DNA of 64,000 bases. Source: Companilactobacillus kimchiensis. GTDB taxonomy: Bacteria > Bacillota > Bacilli > Lactobacillales > Lactobacillaceae. The notes under the pieces are model-generated. The model was not told where the DNA came from. It ran no database searches and saw only the letters and a program-made list of their open reading frames with translations. Location of the stretch: positions 1 to 64,000 of the forward strand of contig NZ_JQCF01000013.1 of NCBI RefSeq assembly GCF_001438805.1. Reading direction: 5' to 3'. A program made the position numbers and the translations under genes. This document shows, piece after piece, positions 53,464 to 62,754 of this stretch (positions are counted from its first letter, which is position 1; every line of letters starts with the position of its first letter).

Positions 53464-53501
53464 AAAACTCCTTACATTTAATTATGTAGGGAGTTTTTTT
53501 T
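53464..53501 (+). terminator. Terminator of pgi
   Basis: AAAACTCC.TACAT pairs with ATGTA.GGAGTTTT and continues into T's. Confidence 0.9.
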
Positions 53502-53638
53502 ATCCTAAGTCAGATGTAATATAATAAAAATCATTTTAGATAATAAAAACACTTAATTTATGGATCTAATGAAAACGCTTTATATTATATAATTACGTTG
53601 AAAATAGTAATTATATTTTAGAAAAGTGAGGCACAATC

Positions 53639-55519
53639 ATGAGTAAAAATCGTGTTAAAAAAATAATCAAAATATTAAGTATTTCATTATTTTCAGCGAC
53701 TATGTTCTTAGGAGTAAGTCAATCAATGATTACGGTTGACGCTGCCCCACGTGTTGAAAATAAACAATCTGGACAATTATCGTTAGAAGACTTTGAAAAA
53801 CCAAGTAATTTACCTATTGAACTTGAGCCAGGAATGAAGATACCAACAAAAAAGACTGTTAAAACTGGGCCAATTGGTAAACCATCGAATGAAGATCCGG
53901 AGGATATTCCAGATGCAACTGTAGTTGATTTTCCTGATGCTACATTGGATAGTGCCGTAAAAACTGCCCTGGGTGTTAAAGATGAAGTTACTGTTGGTGA
54001 TATCAGAAATAGAAAGACCACCTTAAATATTTCTGCGGGTACTTCTGATAATCCAGTTAATAATTATGCTGGGATGGAGTATTTTAAGTATTTACCAAGA
54101 ACGACGGATTTTATCTTTGGTTCAGATTTTGGTAACAAGGTGACTGAGTTCTCCGATTTTGAGGGAATTCATTTTTCGGAGTTTAAGATGTATGGTGATT
54201 TTATCGATACAGATGTAGCGGCTTTGACTAAGATTCCAACCGATAAAATGTATAGTGTTAGTTTATTTGGTAGAGGAACTTATCAGAGAACCTTTACTGG
54301 ATTGCAAAATGAACAGTTGGCTGCTTTGGGTCCCTGGTTGACTGATATGTATAACAATAATGTGGATAAATTTAAATATATTGGACTTGCCTTTGATAAT
54401 ATAACGGATTTCAGACCATTGAAAGGACTTAATACTGAAATCAATGGTTGGTTAATTGGTACAGGAAATTCTTATATTGATCGCGATACAGTTAACATTG
54501 TCGATCACGATGTTAATACTATTAAGGCAAAACCAGTTTACGATATTGAGGGGACTAATTTAAATGATAAGTATGATACAACGATTAGATCAGATAATAA
54601 ACGTAGTCGGACTTTAGTAAATCTTGGTGATAGTGAATATAAATATGATCCAGTTTCATTGCAAACAGGGGCTAATTATGTCACCTATGGATACTATGGA
54701 ATGATTTATGTTAGCGGAAATGATCCGATTTCTTATGTTGAAACCAGTTATACCGGCGATAAAAATGAAGGTTTATTATTCAGATACGATCTTCTGAATT
54801 ATCGGATTGCTGATTTTCAAGATAATCCAACTGTTAAAATTAATTATGTTGATGAAAGTGGGAATGAATTAAGAGATTCTCAAACAATACCTGGAGATAA
54901 AATTGGTGATGAGTATGATCTGACTGATCATTCTAAAATCGAAGGTTATAGTTTGATTTCGCCAAAGGACCTAACTGGTAAATATACGCAGGATCCGCAG
55001 GAAAAAGATTTCGTCTATAAAGATGATGAAGACGAAGACGACAATGGTGGTGATACCGGCGGCGGAGATGGTTCTGGTGGTGGCAACGGTGGTGGTTCAA
55101 CTGTTGATAGAACTGTTGAGAATTCAATTCAAAATGTTAGTACTTACGCTAATAGATCAGCAGTCGATTTGTTTGATTATCATGGTCATAGACTGACTGA
55201 TCGTCAATTGGCAGCTGATTCTGGGTGGTACAGTGATAAAATCATGACACTTAGAGGTGTTAAGTATTATCGTGTATCTAGTTCTGAATGGATCAAGGTA
55301 AATGACGCTTATGAATATACAATCAAAGACGGTGTAGTACGGACGAAAAGGGATACACCGTATAAAAAATTAATTAATGCTCATAGTGAACCTTCTAATC
55401 GTGGTTTAGCTCCTGGAACTGATTGGAAATTTGATCGGACAGTTGAGTTTGATGGTAAAACTTATTATCGTGTATCCACAAATGAATTTGTAGCTGCCGA
55501 TGATGTGAGTGAGGTGTAG
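53639..55519 (+). CDS. Secreted surface protein: LRR-like region, MucBP domain, SLAP-like C-terminus
   Basis: A 626-aa protein. It has a signal peptide (1-36, 'MITVDAAP'), a 90-residue spacer, an internalin/LRR-like region (about 95-280, 'FPDATLDSAVKTALG', then repeated strand-like units), and a MucBP domain (about 400-460, 'VKINYVDESGNEL'). An acidic/Gly-rich linker (about 465-490) and two tandem SLAP-like modules (about 495-626, 'YYRVSSSEWIKVNDAYEY' and 'YYRVSTNEFVAADDV') follow. There is no LPXTG signal; the SLAP modules probably hold it on the wall non-covalently. A role in adhesion is likely by domain content. Confidence 0.78.
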   Translation: MSKNRVKKIIKILSISLFSATMFLGVSQSMITVDAAPRVENKQSGQLSLEDFEKPSNLPIELEPGMKIPTKKTVKTGPIGKPSNEDPEDIPDATVVDFPDATLDSAVKTALGVKDEVTVGDIRNRKTTLNISAGTSDNPVNNYAGMEYFKYLPRTTDFIFGSDFGNKVTEFSDFEGIHFSEFKMYGDFIDTDVAALTKIPTDKMYSVSLFGRGTYQRTFTGLQNEQLAALGPWLTDMYNNNVDKFKYIGLAFDNITDFRPLKGLNTEINGWLIGTGNSYIDRDTVNIVDHDVNTIKAKPVYDIEGTNLNDKYDTTIRSDNKRSRTLVNLGDSEYKYDPVSLQTGANYVTYGYYGMIYVSGNDPISYVETSYTGDKNEGLLFRYDLLNYRIADFQDNPTVKINYVDESGNELRDSQTIPGDKIGDEYDLTDHSKIEGYSLISPKDLTGKYTQDPQEKDFVYKDDEDEDDNGGDTGGGDGSGGGNGGGSTVDRTVENSIQNVSTYANRSAVDLFDYHGHRLTDRQLAADSGWYSDKIMTLRGVKYYRVSSSEWIKVNDAYEYTIKDGVVRTKRDTPYKKLINAHSEPSNRGLAPGTDWKFDRTVEFDGKTYYRVSTNEFVAADDVSEV

Positions 55520-55522
55520 TAA

Positions 55523-55560
55523 AAGAGCTAACAGTCAGAAAGTGATTGTTAGCTCTTTTT
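55523..55560. terminator. Bidirectional terminator
   Basis: AAGAGCTAACA pairs with TGTTAGCTCTT, with T-rich and A-rich flanks, between convergent genes. Confidence 0.88.
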
Positions 55561-55561
55561 A

Positions 55562-56053
55562 TTATTTCTTAATATAAACAACTTCATGTAAAATTCCGTA
55601 ACTTGTTTGATCAGCGAGTAAATCGGTTGTGGCAGTGAAACCAAATAGTTCATAAAATGCCTGAGCAGCCAGATTGGCCTTCAAAACGATTAAATAAATA
55701 TCAGTAAAGTGTTGTTGGAGAATATCTAAAGCTGCTTGGAAAAGTTTTTGACCAATTCCTTGATGGTGCCACTTAGGTAATACATAGAGTGAATAAATCT
55801 CGCCAAAACCGGCATATTTTTTCCGGCGGGCTGGTCCATATGTGCAAACTCCAATAGTTTGTCCATCCGATGTGACAGCAATTAAAGTATTGTCCCATCT
55901 AGTTTCGGGGTGCCAAGTGGTTTTGGGGTCGATATTATCAAGGAAAACCTGAGGAACTAAGCCACGATATGAATAGTTCCAGGTTTGATAATAAACTGTT
56001 CTGACAGCATCAAAGTTATAATTCTGATCAGTTTTAGTTATTTGATAATTCAT
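55562..56053 (-). CDS. GNAT-family N-acetyltransferase
   Basis: A 163-aa acetyltransferase. 'GEIYSLYVLPKWHHQGIGQKLFQAAL' contains the acetyl-CoA pyrophosphate-binding Q/R-x-x-G-x-G/A motif (QGIGQK). The substrate is unknown. It starts 2 bp after brnQ ends, so the two are one operon under the Ile T-box. Confidence 0.85.
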   Translation of the reverse strand: MNYQITKTDQNYNFDAVRTVYYQTWNYSYRGLVPQVFLDNIDPKTTWHPETRWDNTLIAVTSDGQTIGVCTYGPARRKKYAGFGEIYSLYVLPKWHHQGIGQKLFQAALDILQQHFTDIYLIVLKANLAAQAFYELFGFTATTDLLADQTSYGILHEVVYIKK

Positions 56054-56055
56054 AA

Positions 56056-57453
56056 TTAATCTCGACTTTCAACTTCAGCGGATTCATTTGCAAAGATACC
56101 GAGTTTACTTAGTAATAATCCTAAGAAGAAACCGACCAAAGTAGGTACGATCCAACCGAGGCCTAGACTGGCAAATGGTACATATTGGTGATAAGCGGCT
56201 AAAGTAGTTTTGACAAATGTTAGGTTGGTTACGGCGGCAGGTGAAGCATTTAACATGTCAAAAATAGCAGGTAAAACAGTAAAAGCAATAGTCATTTTGT
56301 AAACGACTCCAGCATAAGGTTTTGAATGAACCGTTAGAGAAGTTAAGATCAAAGCTAATGAAAGTGGATAAAGTAGCATTAAGACTGGCAATGACCAAGC
56401 GATGATGTTATCAAGCCCGGCATTAGCGACAACAAATGATAAAACGGTCGTAGTTCTCAACCAAGCTAGGTAACTGACTTTAGGGAATAATTTGTGGAAA
56501 TCTTGTGAGAATGAAGCAACCAATCCCATTGCGGTCGTGAAGACACCTAAGGTAACTAAAACACCTAAGAAAGCAGCTCCAAAATTACCAAAGTAATAAT
56601 TAACGATTGATGATAAGGCATCGCCACCGTTAGCGGAGGGATTCATTTTGTTCAAACTGAAAGCACCTAAGAGTACTAAGCCAAAGTATACGAGAACTTC
56701 CAAACCGATACTTAGGGAACCAGCTTTGGCGGTCAAACCTGACAATTCCCGGTCTTTGTAACCAAGATCCTTGGCCGCATGAACAAAGGTAACGCTTAAA
56801 GCTAATAATGCTACAGCATCGATAGTGTTGTAACCTTCAAGCAAACCACTGACTGTTGAATTAGTTTGATAGGCTTGAGTTGGCATATGGTTCAATCCAC
56901 CCATGGGATGCAGGAAAGCAACTACAAAAATGATTGCCAGTAAAACTAAGAAGATAGTGTTGAGATATTTACCAACATATTTTAGTAATTTATTTTGATG
57001 CACTGTTAGTGTGTAGGCCAAAGTAAAGAATAAAGCCGTGAAAAGAAACATTCCAATAGTATCAAATTTGGCAGGTAAGAATGGTTTAGCTGCCATTTCG
57101 TAAGCCATAGCAGCAGTACGAGGAGTACCGAAGAATGGTCCGATAGTTAAGTGGACCAATACTAGAAAAAGTGCGGCATGAAATTTACCAACTGGACGAG
57201 CAAGATCGTATAAGCCATCACTCTTAGTAACCACAACGGCCAAGATGGCAAGCAGTGGAAAGAGGGAACCAGAAATTGCAAATCCGAAAGCGGCTGATAC
57301 CCAATTATTACCAGCAAGTTGTCCCAAATGAACTGGAAAAATTAAGTTACCTGAACCAAAGAACATTCCAAAAATTAAAGAACTGACAATCAATAAATGT
57401 GAAAATTTACTTTTATTTGTTTTTTCTCCTGATAAATCGTAATCGTTTCTCAT
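56056..57453 (-). CDS. brnQ: Branched-chain amino acid transporter
   Basis: A 465-aa membrane transporter with about twelve helices, of the LIVCS (BrnQ) family. 'FGMFFGSGNLIFPVHLGQLAG', 'GPFFGTPRTAAMAYEM' and 'GYNTIDAVALLALSVTFVHA' are diagnostic. It imports Ile, Leu and Val with sodium or protons. An AGGAGG site precedes the ATG. The T-box leader with an ATC specifier shows control by uncharged tRNA-Ile. Confidence 0.95.
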   Translation of the reverse strand: MRNDYDLSGEKTNKSKFSHLLIVSSLIFGMFFGSGNLIFPVHLGQLAGNNWVSAAFGFAISGSLFPLLAILAVVVTKSDGLYDLARPVGKFHAALFLVLVHLTIGPFFGTPRTAAMAYEMAAKPFLPAKFDTIGMFLFTALFFTLAYTLTVHQNKLLKYVGKYLNTIFLVLLAIIFVVAFLHPMGGLNHMPTQAYQTNSTVSGLLEGYNTIDAVALLALSVTFVHAAKDLGYKDRELSGLTAKAGSLSIGLEVLVYFGLVLLGAFSLNKMNPSANGGDALSSIVNYYFGNFGAAFLGVLVTLGVFTTAMGLVASFSQDFHKLFPKVSYLAWLRTTTVLSFVVANAGLDNIIAWSLPVLMLLYPLSLALILTSLTVHSKPYAGVVYKMTIAFTVLPAIFDMLNASPAAVTNLTFVKTTLAAYHQYVPFASLGLGWIVPTLVGFFLGLLLSKLGIFANESAEVESRD

Positions 57454-57532
57454 AAATAATCCTCCTAAAAATGTTGTTTCTAATCTGAGTTATATCGTTA
57501 GTGCCACTAATATTACTAATGTCAGAATCCAT
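57413..57532 (-). CDS. Possible Ile-rich leader ORF overlapping the brnQ start
   Basis: ATG at 57532 is preceded by AAAGGAG at 10-bp spacing. It encodes 39 residues, 8 of them Ile, starting MDSDISNISGTND, and terminates 41 bp inside brnQ in another frame. It lies between the T-box terminator and brnQ. It may be a leader peptide that couples translation to Ile supply, or a chance ORF in AT-rich DNA. Confidence 0.3.
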   Translation of the reverse strand: MDSDISNISGTNDITQIRNNIFRRIIYEKRLRFIRRKNK

Positions 57533-57683
57533 TTTTAACCATCTCCTTTATTTTTGAAAAACGTTTGTTGAAAATTAAAATCTGCCGTTTTATTCGAGAA
57601 AACCTGTTGATCCTCGTTATCATTTTTTTGTTGTCAGCTTTATCGTTCAAATGAGCTGACCGCCACTATTTCGCTCTCTCAAG

Positions 57684-57940
57684 ATAAAAAAAGAGCCCTT
57701 TTCCAGCTAAGGAAAAGGGCTCAAATAGAACGGTACCACCTTTTATGGGTATTCAAAAAATACTCACTCAATTAACGGACAAATAATCCGCTAGCCTAAT
57801 AATGGTGGCAGCCACGATAACCTACATTTCGGCATCGAACTCAGAAATGATTTTCGAAATTCTCGCGACGGTCACTTTGCACTGAACATGACTCACTAAT
57901 CGTACTTGAGATTTTTACTTTTTTCTTCAACGTTTTGTTG
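57684..57940 (-). promoter_or_regulatory. T-box leader, isoleucine type
   Basis: On the minus strand, the T-box AAAGGTGGTACCGTTC is near 57731-57746. The terminator GAGCCCTTTTCC/GGAAAAGGGCTC (57693-57722) runs into T's (to 57684). The specifier in Stem I reads ATC (57851-57849) in GAAAATCA, directly comparable to GAAAATGA in the Met leaders. It controls brnQ and the GNAT gene. Confidence 0.9.
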
Positions 57941-57946
57941 GTTCGT

Positions 57947-57976
57947 ATTATAGACATCAAAAAATTAAATAGCAAG
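57947..57976 (-). promoter_or_regulatory. Promoter of the brnQ T-box transcript
   Basis: On the minus strand, TTGCTA (57976-57971) and TATAAT (57952-57947) are separated by 18 bp, just ahead of the T-box leader. Confidence 0.7.
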
Positions 57977-58001
57977 GATAATTTTAATTAAATTATAATC
58001 T

Positions 58002-59720
58002 TTATAATTTATGTGGTGTACGATTGAGAAAATGTTTAGCACCATCTATAACGTGGAAATAGGTGGCTAAGCTGAACATATCAGGGTTCAGGCTTCGTAA
58101 GAATGGCCATTCGCGTAACGAACCTTTGAAGATAGAATTATTTTGATGAATAAATTTTTTACTGACCATTTGTGGTTGATCCATAAATAGTCCTGATTGA
58201 TAAAGATAATTAGAATAGTCAAAGAAATACTTGGCAGTTTCCTGCTCACCAATCGTGTTACGTAACACTTTAGTCCGAGCACCAATGAATCCTAAACTAT
58301 TGCGAACGACCTGACGACTGTTATCGGAACTTGATAAATAGGCGAATAGTTCCTCAAAAAAGTGTTGGTAAGCGTGGATTTCACCACTGCTAAGGTAAGC
58401 GCGAGGATGATTCTTGAAAGGATATTTCCAATTGCTGAGATTATATTCCCATTTTTGACCGATCCAAATGGTAAATGGTAACTCATAAAATACTTGGGTC
58501 ATATCTTGTTCAAAACATTCGTTAATAATTTCTGGGTAATCACGAGGTAACTGTTTTTTGATCTCACTGTTCAAGGTGGGAGTAATAAATTTAGTTCCAT
58601 CAGTGTCATTGGTTAGCTCAAATAATTTCTTCCAAACATCCTCACTGAATAGATCTGGTTTGACATGGTGGATAAGTTTTAAATTTATCGGTGCAGAATT
58701 TAAGGTATAACCAGCATCAAAACTATTATCCATTAATTGCAAAGTTTGTACAAAATGGCCGCCTAGGGAATGACCGATGCCATAGACTAATGATTGTGAG
58801 GCAATATGTTCGTTTAGGTAACGTAAGAAATCTTGTGCAACTATTAATTGACGATTTTCTTTAGTGCTGCCAATCAAAATAGAATTAACGTTGTAATCCC
58901 AATCTTTATAATTTTCAAGAATAGATTTTTCAAATCGCTTACTTCGAGAACGAATCGATTGATCTACATTGGCTTCAGTACCCTTAAAAGTCACATAACA
59001 CTCTTTGATACCATCAATCGATATTTCATAAGCAATACTAGAAAATCCACATTCAGAGGCTTCTGGGAAGATGTCACGAACGTCATATGATCTGATATAA
59101 TCTGGAATTCGCTGGATGCGACTGTAAATTAAAAACTTTAGATAATTTTCTGGTCTGAATTCTTGATAAAGGTAACGATCATAATCGAACTGCAATAATT
59201 TAGTTCGGAAATCAACATCATGTAACAATTCACCAGCCTGATATGGTTCGTCACGTAATTTCAATGGTAAAAGGTCATTCAGTAATAAAATAACGTAAAT
59301 TTGATTCAAATATCCGCGACAAGGATTGATCTGTTCATCTTCAATCATTGAGATTAATTGTTTGAGTTTATTAATTTTACGGTTTCTTGAAGGGACATTA
59401 AAATTGGTTTCATGATGAGTTTGATCGAGATTTTTTAATTTCAAAGCTTTATCAATTAGTTGGGGATGTATTGTCGTGTCTTTGGAAAACTGTTCTGCAC
59501 GTAAATCAATTATTTGGTTCAAGACCAAATTGGTAAGACGCGTTTTTTCTTTGTTTAAATAAGCATAACTAAAATAAAGTCGCTTATTTTGAGGTAGTAG
59601 TTTTTTACTGTCCTCTTTGTTAAATGTTAATGGGAAGTTCTGATGTGCCCGAAAGTCGAGCAGATCGAGTTGATCATAAATATGATTCAATCGGTTTAGA
59701 TTACTCAATAATTCCCTCAT
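58002..59720 (-). CDS. Large lipase-like alpha/beta hydrolase of unknown function
   Basis: A 572-aa cytoplasmic protein. The middle carries a class-3-lipase-like core: 'ECYVTFKGTEANVDQS' (oxyanion strand) and the nucleophile elbow 'YGIGHSLGGHFVQTLQ' (GxSxG, Ser in GHSLG). The N-terminal 170 residues are helical with many charged residues and have no recognised domain. The His of the triad is uncertain. The substrate is unknown. Confidence 0.65.
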   Translation of the reverse strand: MRELLSNLNRLNHIYDQLDLLDFRAHQNFPLTFNKEDSKKLLPQNKRLYFSYAYLNKEKTRLTNLVLNQIIDLRAEQFSKDTTIHPQLIDKALKLKNLDQTHHETNFNVPSRNRKINKLKQLISMIEDEQINPCRGYLNQIYVILLLNDLLPLKLRDEPYQAGELLHDVDFRTKLLQFDYDRYLYQEFRPENYLKFLIYSRIQRIPDYIRSYDVRDIFPEASECGFSSIAYEISIDGIKECYVTFKGTEANVDQSIRSRSKRFEKSILENYKDWDYNVNSILIGSTKENRQLIVAQDFLRYLNEHIASQSLVYGIGHSLGGHFVQTLQLMDNSFDAGYTLNSAPINLKLIHHVKPDLFSEDVWKKLFELTNDTDGTKFITPTLNSEIKKQLPRDYPEIINECFEQDMTQVFYELPFTIWIGQKWEYNLSNWKYPFKNHPRAYLSSGEIHAYQHFFEELFAYLSSSDNSRQVVRNSLGFIGARTKVLRNTIGEQETAKYFFDYSNYLYQSGLFMDQPQMVSKKFIHQNNSIFKGSLREWPFLRSLNPDMFSLATYFHVIDGAKHFLNRTPHKL

Positions 59721-59796
59721 TTGATCACCTCACATTAATATTATTTTACCAAATTATTGATATATAAGGAATTTCTTACCCTTTTTAAAATTATGT

Positions 59797-59846
59797 CACA
59801 TTTGTGGTACTTCACACTTGTGCTATGTCACAAACGTGCTATACTA
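59797..59846 (+). promoter_or_regulatory. Three 16-bp-spaced repeats over the clpL promoter
   Basis: CACATTTGTG (59797-59806), CACACTTGTG (59813-59822) and CACAAACGTG (59829-59838) begin exactly 16 bp apart and are each palindromic at the ends (CAC..GTG). They cover a likely promoter with TTGTGC (59818-59823) and TATACT (59840-59845). They are probably the operator of the small HTH protein encoded next. Confidence 0.72.
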
Positions 59847-59867
59847 TTCACTGTGGAGGTAGGAAAG

Positions 59868-60089
59868 ATGTGGATAGATATCAAATCATACTTAGATGAC
59901 AACGATTTAACGATATATGTAATAGCAAAGAAAAGCGGGTATGGTTATACGACTCTGCATAAATCTTTCAATAAGAAACAAACTTCCGCCACATCGATGA
60001 ATTTGCGCGATATAGAGGCAATTGCCAAAGCGCAGGATACCGAAATGTGGAAAGTTCTGCGTGAATTGGAGTTGCATTACTTAAAGTGA
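59868..60089 (+). CDS. Small HTH (Cro/C1-like) regulator preceding clpL
   Basis: A 73-aa protein starting at ATG 59868 (GGAGGT 7 bp upstream); longer in-frame starts read through the promoter. '[24 protein letters not shown]' looks like a helix-turn-helix, and the remainder is helical. It is 13 bp ahead of clpL in the same operon and has three repeats in its own promoter, so autorepression together with clpL is likely. Confidence 0.72.
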   Translation: MWIDIKSYLDDNDLTIYVIAKKSGYGYTTLHKSFNKKQTSATSMNLRDIEAIAKAQDTEMWKVLRELELHYLK

Positions 60090-60102
60090 GGAGGCTTTTT
60101 AT

Positions 60103-62202
60103 ATGGCAAGATCATTTTGGGACGACGATCCATTTAACGACAACAACATGGACGAAATATTTAAAAGATTAATGAGTCAGCAAAACGGTGATTCACAGGC
60201 AAAGTATTATGTGAATGGTCGAGAATTGACTCCAGAAGAATTAGCAAAATATCAAGAGGCTAGAACTGCAGGAAGTAATATTCCAGTTAGTGAAAGTCCT
60301 AAACAAAAAGAGAGTACCATTTTAGAAAAACTTGGTCGTAATTTAACTCAAGAGGCTAAAGCTGGTCTGCTTGATCCAGTTATCGGCCGTGATAAAGAGA
60401 TTCAAGAAACAGCGGAAGTTTTGAGCCGTAGAACTAAGAACAATCCAATTCTGGTAGGTGATGCCGGAGTTGGTAAGACCGCAGTTGTTGAAGGTTTAGC
60501 TCAAGCAATCGTTAAGGGCAATGTACCGGAAGCAATCAAAGATAAACAAATTGTTTCAATCGATTTATCTGCACTTGAGGCGGGGACACAATACCGTGGT
60601 TCATTTGAAGAAAATATTCAAAATTTACTCAAAGAAGTTAAGAAGGCTGGAAATGTTGTCTTATTCTTTGACGAAATTCACCAAATTATCGGAGCTGGAT
60701 CATCTGGTTCAGATTCTGGTAGTAAGGGTTTAGCTGATATTATCAAACCAGCCTTAAGCCGCGGCGAGATTTCAATTATTGGTGCCACTACTCAAGATGA
60801 GTATCGCAACACGATTATGAAAGATGCCGCTTTAGCTAGAAGATTTAATGATGTAACAATCAATGAACCAAGCAAAGAATCAACAGTAGCGATTTTGAAG
60901 GGATTACGTAGTGCTTATGAGAATCACCACCACGTCAAATTACCAGATAATGTTTTGAAGGCTGCCGTTGATTATTCGGTTCAATACATTCCTCAAAGAT
61001 CTTTACCTGACAAAGCAATTGACCTAATTGATATGACAGCAGCACACTTAGCTGCGAAGAATCCAATTACCGATAAAGTTAGTTTGGAAAAGGATCTCAG
61101 GCAAGCTGAAAAAGATAAAGATATTGCTGCTTCAAAAGAAGATTATGAAAAGGCAGCCAGTTTAAAGAAAAATATCGAAGATATTCAAACCAAACTAAAT
61201 AATGGCGATGCATCAACTGATGAACCAGTTGCTAAAGTTAACGATATTGCGGATTCAGTTCAAAGATTGACTGGTGTACCGGTTTCGCAAATGGGCGCCA
61301 GTGATATTGAGAGATTAAAGGACATGGGCAAACGTCTAAAGAACAAAGTTATTGGTCAAGATGAAGCTGTTGACATGGTTGTAAGAGCCATCCGTCGGAA
61401 TCGGGCAGGGTTTGATGAGGGCAATCGTCCAATCGGTAGTTTCCTATTCGTAGGACCTACTGGTGTTGGTAAGACTGAATTAGTCAAACAATTGGCCAGT
61501 GATATGTTCGGAAGCAAGAGCGCCATTGTCCGTTTGGATATGAGTGAATACTCTGATTTAACTGCCGTATCTAAGTTGATCGGTACTTCAGCTGGTTATG
61601 TTGGTTATGAAGACAACGGCAATACTTTGACTGAAAAAGTACGTCGGAATCCTTATTCCATCGTTTTACTTGATGAAATCGAAAAGGCCAATCCTCAAGT
61701 TTTGACTTTATTATTACAAGTAATGGATGACGGTCGTTTGACTGACGGTCAAGGTAACGTAGTTGATTTCAAGAACACGATCATTATTGCTACTTCCAAT
61801 GCTGGTTTCAGCACTAAGGGCAGCAAGGATGAAAAACTAATGGATAAATTAGCACCATACTTCAGTCCAGAATTTTTGAATAGATTTAACGGAATCGTTG
61901 AATTTACTCATCTATCTAAAGTTGATTTGAATCAAATCGTTGACTTGATGATCGATGATGTTAACCGTAATTTAGCTAAGAAGGATATTACCTTGGAGAT
62001 TACTCTAGAAGCCAAAGAATGGTTGATTGATGAAGGTTATGATGAAGCGATGGGAGCTAGACCATTACGTCGAGTGATCGAACAACAAATTAGAGATAAG
62101 GTTGCTGAATTTTATCTTGATCATATTGAAGTGAAAGATTTGAAGGCTGACTTAGTTGATGGAACCATTAAGATCTCTGAGAAAGCAGCTGTTAAAAATT
62201 AA
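60103..62202 (+). CDS. clpL: Clp ATPase, ClpL-type stress chaperone
   Basis: A 699-aa Hsp100 ATPase. It has a short N-terminus without the zinc finger of ClpE or the repeat domain of ClpC, AAA-1 with Walker A 'GDAGVGKTA' and 'LFFDEIHQI', a short middle coiled coil (about 330-370), and AAA-2 with 'GPTGVGKTE' and 'LLDEIEKA'. The length and missing N-domain fit ClpL, which disaggregates proteins under heat or acid stress. GAGGAGG precedes the ATG. No CtsR box was seen; the 16-bp repeats are the visible control. Confidence 0.88.
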   Translation: MARSFWDDDPFNDNNMDEIFKRLMSQQNGDSQAKYYVNGRELTPEELAKYQEARTAGSNIPVSESPKQKESTILEKLGRNLTQEAKAGLLDPVIGRDKEIQETAEVLSRRTKNNPILVGDAGVGKTAVVEGLAQAIVKGNVPEAIKDKQIVSIDLSALEAGTQYRGSFEENIQNLLKEVKKAGNVVLFFDEIHQIIGAGSSGSDSGSKGLADIIKPALSRGEISIIGATTQDEYRNTIMKDAALARRFNDVTINEPSKESTVAILKGLRSAYENHHHVKLPDNVLKAAVDYSVQYIPQRSLPDKAIDLIDMTAAHLAAKNPITDKVSLEKDLRQAEKDKDIAASKEDYEKAASLKKNIEDIQTKLNNGDASTDEPVAKVNDIADSVQRLTGVPVSQMGASDIERLKDMGKRLKNKVIGQDEAVDMVVRAIRRNRAGFDEGNRPIGSFLFVGPTGVGKTELVKQLASDMFGSKSAIVRLDMSEYSDLTAVSKLIGTSAGYVGYEDNGNTLTEKVRRNPYSIVLLDEIEKANPQVLTLLLQVMDDGRLTDGQGNVVDFKNTIIIATSNAGFSTKGSKDEKLMDKLAPYFSPEFLNRFNGIVEFTHLSKVDLNQIVDLMIDDVNRNLAKKDITLEITLEAKEWLIDEGYDEAMGARPLRRVIEQQIRDKVAEFYLDHIEVKDLKADLVDGTIKISEKAAVKN

Positions 62203-62214
62203 AATCCCATAAAC

Positions 62215-62265
62215 AAAAAAGATCCGATGAGTGAAGTTACCATTTCACTCGTCGAATCTTTTTTT
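62215..62265. terminator. Bidirectional terminator
   Basis: AAAAAAGAT.CGA.GAGTGAA pairs with TTCACTCGTCGAATCTTTTTT. Confidence 0.88.
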
Positions 62266-62309
62266 GTTTTAAATGCGATCACAGTTTGAAAGATTACTGT
62301 CTAATTCAA

Positions 62310-62597
62310 TTAAGCCATAATTTCAGTCATTAAATTTTTCTTTAGGTAGTCGTATTCTCCAAAACCACTGTATAAAAATGCATATTGATTATTGTTATAG
62401 TCAAATTGAATTCTATTCCAACTATAATACATGCTCTCTTTTATATTAGCGATTTTAGAAACTTCAATTTTTTCAGTTGAGGAGTGAAGCATTCCATCAA
62501 GTGGTTTGATGGTTAAAATTCCATTTGAGAATGAGAAATTAGAATAGCCATATGAAACTGATTCATTACCTTTAATTATTTCAATGTATGCGAACAT
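62310..62597 (-). CDS. Small hypothetical protein
   Basis: A 95-aa protein with alternating beta-type segments ('MFAYIEIIKG', 'GILTIKPLDG', 'RIQFDYNNNQYAFLYSG') and a C-terminal helix, suggesting a small PH/GRAM-like barrel; I do not recognise a family. ATG 62597 is chosen (AAGGGA 11 bp upstream); GTG 62606 is an alternative. It has no signal peptide. Confidence 0.6.
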   Translation of the reverse strand: MFAYIEIIKGNESVSYGYSNFSFSNGILTIKPLDGMLHSSTEKIEVSKIANIKESMYYSWNRIQFDYNNNQYAFLYSGFGEYDYLKKNLMTEIMA

Positions 62598-62754
62598 GAT
62601 TTTCACTTTCCCTTCTTGATTTCAAAACCATGGTAACCTATCGAACTGGTTTTATAGCAAGCATAAAAATTAATTGTTTTTAGTTTGTAATATGGATGTT
62701 TAATTTTGTTATAACGTCATTGGTAAAGCATAAATATATCAATGAAAACACTGT

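Noticed and set aside
54933-55127. His-rich minus-strand frame
   Set aside because: It is a reverse-strand shadow of the acidic/Gly linker of the surface protein.
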